Below are positions 1 through 7,800 of a stretch of DNA of 17,650 nt, in pieces. Below the pieces are notes generated by a model. It did no database searches and had not been told where the DNA came from. It saw only the letters and a list, made by a program, of their open reading frames with translations. Every line of letters starts with the position of its first letter. Position 1 is the stretch's first letter. The stretch is from the NCBI GenBank assembly GCA_938023775.1, contig CALJDB010000059.1, forward strand, positions 1-17,650, in the 5' to 3' direction. The stretch is from an uncultured Clostridia bacterium. GTDB lineage: Bacteria; Bacillota; Clostridia; Oscillospirales; Oscillospiraceae. Made by a program: the position numbers and the translations under genes.

Positions 1-1
1 T

Positions 2-1405
2 ATGGAAGAAAAGAAGTATATCGGCCGCCGGGAACAAACCGGCTTTTTGGTGGGTCTCAGCGGCCAAAATATGGTCTATTCCCTAATTGGAGCGTCATTC
101 TTTACTTATTTTATGACGGATATTGCCCTGTTCCCGGCACTGGTGGTCAGCGTGCTGCTGATCGTAATGAAAGTGTGGGACGGGGTCAACGATCCCATTG
201 TCGGCTCCTTTATTGATAAACACACCTTCAAAAACGGCGAAAAGCTGCGACCGTTTTTGCGCTACACCCCGCTGCCGGTGGGGATCTTTACCGTGCTGCT
301 GTTTGTGGTGTTCTCTACCAAAGAAGAGCTGTTGTGGCTGCGGGTCAGCTACTTTGTGATTATGTATATTTGTTGGGATTTGGCCTACACGGTGCAGGAT
401 GTGTCCATCTGGGGCATTACCGCCGCCGTATCGCCCAATTCCAATGAGCGGGACCGATTCGTCCAATGGGCGCGCACCATCGGCTCCTGCGTATATAGCG
501 CATTCAGCACCGTCATTCCCATGGCGCTGGAGATGATAGCCAATGCCGCCGGGGCAAGTATGGCGCTGATGGCGCTGGTGTTTGCCCTGATTTTCGGGCT
601 AGGCGGCTCCATGCTCAGCTACCGCTGCTATGCGGCACAGGAGCGGATCCATGTGGTGCAGGAGGTGAACAAAATGCTGCTACTTGTGACCCTTGCCAAC
701 CTACTGGGTGCTCTGGGCTTTGGCGCCAATTTGGTGACCTACTTCTTCAAGTACGAGATTGCCGCAGACTTTTTGGGCAAGAACAGCCTGATCGGCGCGC
801 TGGGACTGTCCACCATCTACTACATTATGACCGGTCTGCCGGGCTTTTTAGGTATGCTGGCGGCAGATAAGATCAAAAAATGGTGCCACGGCTATGTAAA
901 TGCCCTGATCGTGATGCAGGCCTGCAATATTTTAGCCCGCATTGCCGCGTACTTTATTGGATTTGAGGGCAAAAATTTGTGGTTTGCCATGGCGGTGATC
1001 GGCCTGGGCGGTGTTCCCCTGGGTGCCGCCTCCATTGCCCAAACCGCCATCTTCTGCGACAGCATCGACTATATGGAGTGGAAGACCGGCAAGCGCACCG
1101 AGGGCATCACCTTCTCCATGCAGACCTCGTTTACAAAAATCTCCAGCGGTATTACCGCCGGCCTGGCGACCCTGGCGCTGCACCTGCTGCACTACAAGCC
1201 CATTGAAGGGGCGTCCACCTACCTGGGCACCCAAAGTGCCGCCTTTGACCGCTGGATCTGGCCGCTGGTGATTCTGACCCCGGCCATAGCCAGTCTGCTG
1301 TATATTGTCCCGCTGCTGTTTATCCGCTACACCCCCGCCCAACGGGCGCAGGTGGAGCAGGAGCTGAAAGCCCGCCGGGCAGCGACGGACAGCCAAAACA
1401 CTTGA
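2..1405 (+). CDS. GPH-family (MelB-like) sugar:cation symporter
   Basis: A 467-residue polytopic membrane protein, the usual length for glycoside-pentoside-hexuronide:cation symporters of the major facilitator superfamily. After a short charged N-terminus (MEEKKYIGRRE) there are about twelve hydrophobic stretches. The stretch KVWDGVNDPIVG followed by FIDKHTFKNGEKLRP (about residues 57-82) matches the MelB-type signature, an Asp-rich helix II end plus the following loop with a conserved Arg-Pro. The family imports sugars or glycosides with Na+ or H+. The actual substrate cannot be read from sequence; the convergent GH95 fucosidase-like gene makes a fucose-containing or other glycan breakdown product plausible. 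The ATG at base 2 gives a natural N-terminus, but upstream sequence is absent, so the start is not proven. It ends just before a strong hairpin terminator. Family call is firm, substrate is inference. Confidence 0.88.
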   Translation: MEEKKYIGRREQTGFLVGLSGQNMVYSLIGASFFTYFMTDIALFPALVVSVLLIVMKVWDGVNDPIVGSFIDKHTFKNGEKLRPFLRYTPLPVGIFTVLLFVVFSTKEELLWLRVSYFVIMYICWDLAYTVQDVSIWGITAAVSPNSNERDRFVQWARTIGSCVYSAFSTVIPMALEMIANAAGASMALMALVFALIFGLGGSMLSYRCYAAQERIHVVQEVNKMLLLVTLANLLGALGFGANLVTYFFKYEIAADFLGKNSLIGALGLSTIYYIMTGLPGFLGMLAADKIKKWCHGYVNALIVMQACNILARIAAYFIGFEGKNLWFAMAVIGLGGVPLGAASIAQTAIFCDSIDYMEWKTGKRTEGITFSMQTSFTKISSGITAGLATLALHLLHYKPIEGASTYLGTQSAAFDRWIWPLVILTPAIASLLYIVPLLFIRYTPAQRAQVEQELKARRAATDSQNT

Positions 1406-1410
1406 TACAC

Positions 1411-1450
1411 ACAAAAAGAGCACGCAGTGCGAACTGCGTGCTCTTTTTGT
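1411..1450. terminator. Bidirectional intrinsic terminator between convergent genes
   Basis: Perfect inverted repeat with 18-bp arms (1411-1428 and 1433-1450) and a GCGA tetraloop. The arms end in A5/T5 runs, so each strand reads as a GC stem followed by a T tract. It lies between the symporter stop (1405) and the GH95 stop (1497) on the opposite strand and would end both transcripts. Confidence 0.93.
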
Positions 1451-1496
1451 TTTTGTCTATTTACAGAATCGTGTTGGCAGTAATAACCGCCCGGTG

Positions 1497-4172
1497 TCAA
1501 TCCCCCAGAGTGAACTGCACTTCCACCGGCTCACCGGCCTTGCAGTGCAGAGTGCGTACCGTTTGGCCGCAGCGCACGGCCAGCGTGCGGTCCACATCGG
1601 CGGTGAGCACCGCCTGCACCTTACCGGCCGCCAGATCCCATTGCAGCCGGGTAACGGTGGCCCGGTTGCGGGTCTTTAGTCCGGTGAGGGTGCCCCTGTC
1701 AAATCCGCTCTCCGGCAGCGCCGGCAGCAGTTCGATCTCATCGGCATTGGAGTACACCAGCGCCTCGTGCACAATGCCCAAATAACCGATGGCAAAGTCC
1801 GTACAGTAGCAGCTGCCCCGGTCATAGTCATGGTTGGTCATCAGGGAATCGTACCGGATCTTATGGTTCATCAAATTCACCAGTGCGTCCGTCAAGGCAG
1901 CGCGGTCTTGCAGCCGGGCAGCGATCAGGCTGCGGTGCACCAGGGCGTGGGATGCCTCATTCTCGCTTTTCCGGTTCTCTACCGCCTGCTTGCAGGCAGC
2001 GGTCAGCCGGGCATTGCCCCGGGTCTCCATCAGCGGCCAGGCACAGTACAGATGGCTCAGGTGCCGGTGCTCGTTATTCTCCTCAAAAGCAGTCGTAGCC
2101 CATTCCTTCAGCGCCCCGGTATCGTCATACAGATAAGGCGGCAGGTTCGTTTCCAACTGCTTCCACCGACTTTGGTCCGCGCCGGGAGCCACATCGTTCA
2201 TCACGGAAAGCAGCATTTCCATATTATCCCGGCAAGCAGCAATATCAATGGCGCAGTTGGCGTCTGACGGACTGGCGTAATTATCCGGATTATTTTCCGG
2301 CGAATAGCTGGGCACAATGCAGTAACTTTCGCCCTTGCCCAGCGCCGTCTTTCCCTTTTCATAATGAATGGAGCCGTCCGCCAAAGTGTAATATTCCGGG
2401 GTCAGCAACTGCGCCCAGTAGTTGGCGGCCTTGGTCAGCAGCGGGTAGAGAATATCCTCCTCCAGCCGCAGATAGCCCCGCTTCTCTATGGCTGCCACCT
2501 GGGCATCGGTCAGATCCTTTTCCGTGACAGACAGAACGGAGCGCAACGCCTGCAAGTTAAATTCGTCACTGAGGGGGATGTGAATATTGCCGTAGCTTTG
2601 CAGGGTCTCATACAGCGGGCGCAGCATCCAGGACGCCCCGGCGTTCCAGTACCGGAAGGGGTAGGGATAGCAGGTCTCCGTCAGCACCGCCTTGTCCCCG
2701 TCCGTATTCACCGGTGCCTGAATAGCGTCTGTAAAGCCGTGGGTGGCCCGGGCATTTTCCTCCCAATCCGGCATTTGACGCAGCAGGAAGTACACATAGC
2801 CTTGGGGGCCGCGGCTCATATTGGAGCTGTTCAGCGCCGCCGTTTGCAGGTTCACATTGGCGTCCATGGTGTATTTGCTGCCCCAGCCGGTGTTCCACTC
2901 CCCGGTCCACATGCCGTAAAGCCGCCCGGTAGAATATCCGGCGCAACACAGAGCTGCGTACCGCCCGGCATAGTAAGTACGCTGGGCCAGCGCCGCGTTG
3001 ATCTCTTTCTTGCCCTTTTGCGCTTTCAGCAGCGCCTCGTTAGGCTGGATATTCTCATCACTCAGGGTCAAAGTCACCGCGTCAAATTGGGGCTGGTACA
3101 CCTTTAAATGCGCCGCCAGCGCGGCGTCATAATCAAAGGCACCGTCGGTGCTGTACCGGGCGGCCACCTTCTCCAGCTGCGCGCGCAGATCTGCCAGCAA
3201 CGGATACTCCGTCTGCCCGGCAAAATCCGATAGCTTGCCCATCTCCAGGGTGTAGTCGCTAACGGTCAGCAGCACCAGTCCGGCAGCGCCGGTAATGCGC
3301 ACCCCGGTATTGTCGCCAACAAACTGGCTCTCTTTGGTCTGCTTGTCCAGCGTCACCCGCTCCCGGGTGCCGCCCACCGGCAGCACATAGGTCAAAGTGG
3401 CATAGCCGCCGGTCTTGCGCTCGCTGTTCTCGTAATCCGGGTAATGGGCGATCAGTCCCAGGGCGCTGCCGTCCTGGGCCGTGACCTTTTTATATTGCAG
3501 GTCCACCTCTTCACTTTTGCCAAAGTTGGCCAGGGTGGACAGATCGTCGTAGCTGAGCGTCAGGTTCAGCGCCGTACCCGTCGTGGACGGGTCCAGCCGG
3601 GTGATCACCACGCCGTCCGCCATGGAGGTGATGGAACGGCGCAGCCAGGTGCCGTTCTTATCCGTATAGCGCACGCCCACTTGGCCGGTGGCGTAATCAG
3701 TATAGCGCACATAATCCTTGGCATGCGCCTTGGTCTGCGCCATCCGTAATTGGCCGCCCGGGTGATACCGGTACACATCGTCATAACTGGCGTTGTCTGT
3801 AATATCCTGCCCTTTAATGATCTGCTGGCGCACCATCTCCAGCTCATTTGCCGTATTCGGGCAGGTGCGGGCGTTTTTGTTCGGCAGCAGGAAGTGCATG
3901 TTTTGGAAAATAAAGGTATCGCTGTATGGGTCGCCGCTGGTGACGAACCCTTGCAGTCCGTTGCCGGAGACCATACCCTGCCGCCAGCTGTCTGTCTTGT
4001 TGGTCTTATTGTCCTTCAGCGATGTGTAGGTGCTGCTGTAACTGACCTTTTGCAGGTCGCCAAACAGGTCTTTTACCACCGCTGTGTCCGTTTGTCCGGC
4101 GCAGGCAGCCAGCGAGGCCAGCAGCCCTGCCGTCAGCAGCAGACACAGGCATTTTTTCAGTATAGCTTTCAT
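1497..4172 (-). CDS. Secreted GH95-family alpha-L-fucosidase-like lipoprotein
   Basis: An 891-residue exported glycosidase. It has a lipoprotein signal peptide: hydrophobic core, then LAAC with Cys24 as the predicted lipidated residue. It should therefore sit on the outer face of the membrane. The body resembles glycoside hydrolase family 95 (inverting alpha-1,2-L-fucosidase/alpha-L-galactosidase): NVNLQ at about 439-443 fits the catalytic Asn-x-Asn motif, SPEN with Glu626 fits the acid region, EHRHLSHLY is the conserved GH95 histidine block, and Asp792 in CTDFAIGYLGI fits the position of the catalytic Asp ahead of the EIELLPALP motif. Residue roles are from family knowledge, not tested. The ATG at 4172 is preceded by AAGGGG (4184-4189) at 11 nt. 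It has its own promoter at 4248-4277 and ends at the shared terminator. The likely role is trimming fucosylated host or plant glycans for uptake by a transporter such as its convergent neighbour. Confidence 0.85.
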   Translation of the reverse strand: MKAILKKCLCLLLTAGLLASLAACAGQTDTAVVKDLFGDLQKVSYSSTYTSLKDNKTNKTDSWRQGMVSGNGLQGFVTSGDPYSDTFIFQNMHFLLPNKNARTCPNTANELEMVRQQIIKGQDITDNASYDDVYRYHPGGQLRMAQTKAHAKDYVRYTDYATGQVGVRYTDKNGTWLRRSITSMADGVVITRLDPSTTGTALNLTLSYDDLSTLANFGKSEEVDLQYKKVTAQDGSALGLIAHYPDYENSERKTGGYATLTYVLPVGGTRERVTLDKQTKESQFVGDNTGVRITGAAGLVLLTVSDYTLEMGKLSDFAGQTEYPLLADLRAQLEKVAARYSTDGAFDYDAALAAHLKVYQPQFDAVTLTLSDENIQPNEALLKAQKGKKEINAALAQRTYYAGRYAALCCAGYSTGRLYGMWTGEWNTGWGSKYTMDANVNLQTAALNSSNMSRGPQGYVYFLLRQMPDWEENARATHGFTDAIQAPVNTDGDKAVLTETCYPYPFRYWNAGASWMLRPLYETLQSYGNIHIPLSDEFNLQALRSVLSVTEKDLTDAQVAAIEKRGYLRLEEDILYPLLTKAANYWAQLLTPEYYTLADGSIHYEKGKTALGKGESYCIVPSYSPENNPDNYASPSDANCAIDIAACRDNMEMLLSVMNDVAPGADQSRWKQLETNLPPYLYDDTGALKEWATTAFEENNEHRHLSHLYCAWPLMETRGNARLTAACKQAVENRKSENEASHALVHRSLIAARLQDRAALTDALVNLMNHKIRYDSLMTNHDYDRGSCYCTDFAIGYLGIVHEALVYSNADEIELLPALPESGFDRGTLTGLKTRNRATVTRLQWDLAAGKVQAVLTADVDRTLAVRCGQTVRTLHCKAGEPVEVQFTLGD

Positions 4173-4247
4173 TTTTTGTGTTTCCCCTTCCAGAGAGAAT
4201 GCGCGTTCTTTGCTTGTGCAAAACCGATTGAAGCGTCTCTCATCCTC

Positions 4248-4277
4248 ATTATATCACAATCACATTCCTATTCGCAA
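4248..4277 (-). promoter_or_regulatory. Promoter of the GH95 gene
   Basis: On the minus strand there is a perfect -10 TATAAT (4248-4253) preceded by TGA, giving an extended -10. A weak -35 TTGCGA (4272-4277) lies 18 nt upstream. Predicted start is near 4241, leaving about 70 nt of leader before the ATG at 4172. Confidence 0.7.
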
Positions 4278-4476
4278 TAAAAAGCGCCCTGCTGCTGCAA
4301 GGCGCTTTTTGCATATCGCTTTTCATCCAAATCAAAGCTGCCGGTAAAGTCACTGTCCGGCTGCACGGCGGACAGGTCGTTCTCGTTTTGGTACACCTTT
4401 ACATAGTCTACACAAAAGTCGTCTGCCTTGTCAACCCCCGCCTGCTTTACCAATCTCCGGACTGCCACCTATCGAA
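4268..4476 (-). pseudogene. Broken C-terminal tail of a GH16/laminarinase-like protein
   Basis: The minus-strand frame ends with DDFCVDYVKVYQ, the characteristic last beta-strand of GH16-type and related concanavalin-like glycan hydrolases (VDYVRVYQ), followed by about 40 extra residues to a TAG at 4268-4270. Upstream of VDKADDF the same frame has only a GTG and an immediate TAG. The next frame reads IGGSPEIGKAGG, the kind of segment expected before that strand. The two frames would join if the C5 run at 4435-4439 were one base shorter, so there is an apparent +1 frameshift. Similarity stops at ACCTATCGAA (4467-4476), where composition also changes. Either this is a gene remnant cut by a rearrangement, or it is a gene tail at an assembly join. 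Family call rests on a short motif. Confidence 0.55.
4279..4310. terminator. Bidirectional terminator hairpin overlapping the 3' end of the GH16-like remnant
   Basis: Arms AAAAAGCGCC (4279-4288) and GGCGCTTTTT (4301-4310) give a 10-bp stem with a 12-nt loop and T runs on both strands. On the minus strand it would end transcription of the upstream GH16-like gene just before the GH95 promoter. It lies inside the last codons of that remnant's reading frame, which is unusual. Confidence 0.8.
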
Positions 4477-4495
4477 AAACGCCGGTGAACTCATA

Positions 4496-4524
4496 TTGAC
4501 ATGCCGCACGCTAAATGCTATACT
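4496..4524 (+). promoter_or_regulatory. Consensus sigma-A promoter of the cobalamin operon
   Basis: -35 TTGACA (4496-4501), 17-nt spacer, -10 TATACT (4519-4524) preceded by TGC, so also an extended -10. Predicted start near 4531, directly upstream of the riboswitch. It is a strong constitutive-looking promoter, as expected when control is by leader RNA. Confidence 0.88.
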
Positions 4525-4546
4525 CATAAAGACAATTTAGCGTGCG
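4505..4546. repeat. 12-bp perfect inverted repeat spanning the -10 element
   Basis: CGCACGCTAAAT (4505-4516) and ATTTAGCGTGCG (4535-4546) are exact reverse complements separated by 18 bp. They flank the -10 box and the predicted start. The arm centres are 30 bp apart, about three helical turns. Only the right arm would be transcribed, so this is more likely a DNA-level operator than an RNA hairpin. No regulator is encoded nearby. Confidence 0.6.
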
Positions 4547-4716
4547 TTTGGTGCCTTTGCGCGCCCCGCCAAAGGCTGAAAAGGGAATCCGGTGCGAATC
4601 CGGAGCGGTACCGCCACTGTAAGTGCGGAAGCTCCGCCGGGGCGAAAGCCGGTCATTGGGAAACTGAGAAGGCCGCTGCGGGGGTGGTGACGCGGGAGTC
4701 AGAAGACCTACGAGAT
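4545..4716 (+). ncRNA. Cobalamin riboswitch (B12 element)
   Basis: The conserved blocks appear in the right order: GGTGCC (4550-4555), AAAAGGGAA followed by a TCCGGTGCGAATCCGGA hairpin (about 4579-4604), the B12 box with GCCACTGTAAG (about 4613-4623), a variable stem-rich insert (4624-4694), and the closing AGTCAGAAGACCTA (4697-4710). The long insert suits an adenosylcobalamin-type class I riboswitch, but class is inferred. It lies between a strong promoter and an intrinsic terminator, so corrinoid binding should reduce transcription of the downstream transport operon. Confidence 0.96.
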
Positions 4717-4766
4717 GAAGTCGGGCCGCGCCCTCCGGCGCGGTCGGTTCGCGTTGCAGAAAAACG

Positions 4767-4814
4767 GCTGCCGCACCCCTTTTTTGGATCCAAAGGGGCG
4801 CGGCGGCTTTTTTT
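4767..4814 (+). terminator. Riboswitch expression-platform terminator
   Basis: Stem arms about 4767-4783 and 4791-4807, roughly 16 bp with one A.C mismatch and one G.U pair, short loop, then seven T (4808-4814). It is placed about 50 nt after the riboswitch core and about 70 nt before the start codon. GGGGTG at 4681-4686 could pair with CACCCC in its 5' arm as an antiterminator; that pairing is speculative. A separate 9-bp hairpin sits at 4724-4745. Confidence 0.88.
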
Positions 4815-4885
4815 CGCGAGAGAGCGGCGCGGACGGCATTTTCCAAGACGCGGGGCTGCGGCCTTAGAAAATGAGGAGGAAACAA

Positions 4886-7800
4886 ATGAAAAAACGGATC
4901 TTGTGTGTGCTGCTGGCACTGCTGCTGGCGGTGTCGCTGCTGCCGGCGGGCGCATTGGCGGCGGACGGCGGGGCAGGAGAGGGCCCCGCTTCGGCGAGCG
5001 TCGACCTGACGGTCCAGCGCGGCGGCGCGTTCACGCTCGTGGCGCTGGACGAGCCCGTCAGCGCCGGACTTTCGGACGCTTACGGGCTGACCGATGCCGT
5101 TGCGGACGGCGTTTCCGCGCTGGACGTGCTGCTGCGCGCCCACGAAAAGCTGCTCGGCGAGGCGTTCACGGCGGAGACGGTCGGGGACTATCTCGCCCTC
5201 GGCGAGACCGGCTTCCTGACGAAGGTCTTCGGCGTGGAGACCGGCAACGTCGGCTTCACCGTGAACGGTGCGCTGGCGCATGACGGCGTGCTGAAGGACG
5301 ATGAATATGCCCCCGGCGGCAAGAGCTACACGGGCTATGCCATTACGCAGGCGAAGATCGAGACCGGCGACCTGATGGAATTTTTCTTCTATCAGGACGG
5401 CTACTGTCTCGACAATTACCCCCGTCTGACGCGCGGAGACGCGGCGGTCACGGAGATTGCGGCGAAGCCCGGCAGCACTGTCGCGCTCACCGTGGAGGGC
5501 TACTGCTTCGCTTATTACGGCTATGTCCCGATGGAGGCGCTCACCGGGCTGTTTGAGCCGCTCGACGGCGCGAAGCTCGCTTGGGTGGGCGCGGACGGCA
5601 GCCTGACGGACGCCGCCGCCGTCGGCGAAGACGGCGCGGCAGCGCTCCCGGTGCCGGAGACCGAGGGCAGCTATCTGCTGACGGTCTATATGCCCGCGGA
5701 CGAGATCAAAAATAATTCTGCGACACCGGTCATCATGCCGCTGCTCCGCGTGACCGCGGACAAAAATGCCGCGGAGCCGACCGAGCCGCAGTACGGTCCC
5801 TGTGACCTGACCGCGCTCGCCGCGGCGGACTTTGACAGCAACCCCAACGCGCTGACGCTGACGCCGGTGTTCTCCGCCGATGTGACGGTTTACCGGACGC
5901 CGGAGGTCGCGTATAAGAGCAGCGAATACCTCTGCATGGCTTACGTCAAGGCGACCGCCGCGGACAGCAAGGCGACGATCACCGCCGCATGCAACGGCGT
6001 GAGCGCCGGTGTTACCTCCGGAGGCAGCTGGGCTTTTCTCGCCAAGGCGCTGAAGCCGGGGCAGGATAACCTCCTGACCGTCACGGTCGAAAACGGCGGG
6101 GAGAGCAAGACCTACAGCATCACGATCCCCATGGCTGCCGACCCCGCGACGCTCGGCACGCTGACGCTCAGCGGCTGCCACGATGCGCAGGTGAAGTATC
6201 TGAAGCTCTTCGCCTGCGGCGACGACGGCGAAAAGACCGGCGAAGACCGCCTCGCGGGGCAGACGCCGGCGGACGGCGCTTACGCGCCGCTGAGCCTCCC
6301 CGCCGGGGACTGGTGGGTCGAGGGCTATGACGAAAACGGCGATTGCAACGGCGCGCTGCGGCTGACGGTCGAGGCGGGCAAGAGCGCGGCGTATAAGCTC
6401 CAGCGCATTTACCGGATCACGACGAACTCCGGCTGGGTCCTCGGCGAGGACTGCGCGATGTCCGTCACGGTCCGCAGCGCCGACGGAGAAGCGCGGCACA
6501 TCCGGACCGGCACGGCGACGAACTGGGGAACGACCGCACCGAGCTGCATCTTCGCCGTGGGCGACACCGTGACCGTGCGCATCACGCCGGACGCGGAAAA
6601 GCGCCCGACCTTCGGCGAGGCAGAGGTCAGCAAGACCCCGAACATGAATGACGACATTTCCGCGAGCTGCAAGGAGTTTGCGGAGGTGACGTTCACCGCG
6701 CCGGAGGGCGCGGAGATCGCCGTCGGCAAGCTGGCGAGATCCTATGTCTACACGGTGCAGGAGCCCTATGCCGCGCCCGTGACGGAGGACGGCACGGTGC
6801 GTGCGACCTACCGGCTCGATAAGGGCACGACTTATTTCTACCGCGTCCGCCATCCGGAGGGCGTGACCTACTGGAACTTCAAGAGCTGGAGCGCCGCGGG
6901 GGCCGAGGGTGTCAGCGCCGAGGACCTCCATATCGGCGACGGCGCTTATACGAAGACAACCGTCCTGGACGATTTCAGCCTGAACGTCCATGACGTCGGC
7001 AACATCTATCTGAACATCAACGCGCAGGGCTGGAAGACGATGGAGGTCGGCGAGACCTTCGAGCTGAACGTTTTCCGCAACTGGCAGGCGATCGAGGGCT
7101 TCATGAACAGCAAGATCGCCATCCCGGACGCGCACTATACGGTGCTGAGTCCGGAGGGCGGCGAGAGCGACGTCGTCACCGTCACGCCGGACGCCTTCAA
7201 CTCCTGCGTGGCAAAGATGACGGCAAAGCACGAGGGCACGGCGATCGTGCTCGTGACCTACGACGCGATGACCCACGCGCAGGGGCAGAGCTCCACGGCG
7301 AGCAAATTCTTCTCCGCGACGTGGCCGGAGCTCACAGGCGTCTTTGTCGTGACCGTCGGCGAGGGCGGGGAGATCGAGACCAATATGGTCTTGGACCGCC
7401 TTGACGCGGACGTTTCGGGCGACGCCCAGCGCGCGCTGGACGCCGAGCATGACATGCTGTTTTATACCGGCAGCGAGGGCGCGAGCTACAGCTTCGCGCC
7501 GGAGACCGGCTGCACCGTCACCGTCGCGCGCGGCACGGCGGAGAGCGGCGCGTTGACCTTCGGCGCGTTCACGGCGGAGGGCGTCAGCCGCGACGCCGAC
7601 GGTGTCGTCACGGTTTCCGGACTGACCACGGGCCGCCACATCATCCGCGTGGAAAAGAACGGCAAGGCGGCGTATCAGGTCGTCACGGCGCGCGGCGTCA
7701 GCTATGTCCTTACGGACGCGGACGGCAAGGCGCTGACCGGCGAGGTCAAGGCGGGCGACACGGTGTATCTCCAGTTCACCGGGCTGCTGAACCCGCAGGA

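Noticed and set aside
4501..5283. Plus-strand open frame across promoter, riboswitch and the start of the S-layer gene
   Set aside because: It begins at the promoter and translates structured RNA; no ribosome binding site and an Arg-rich meaningless product.
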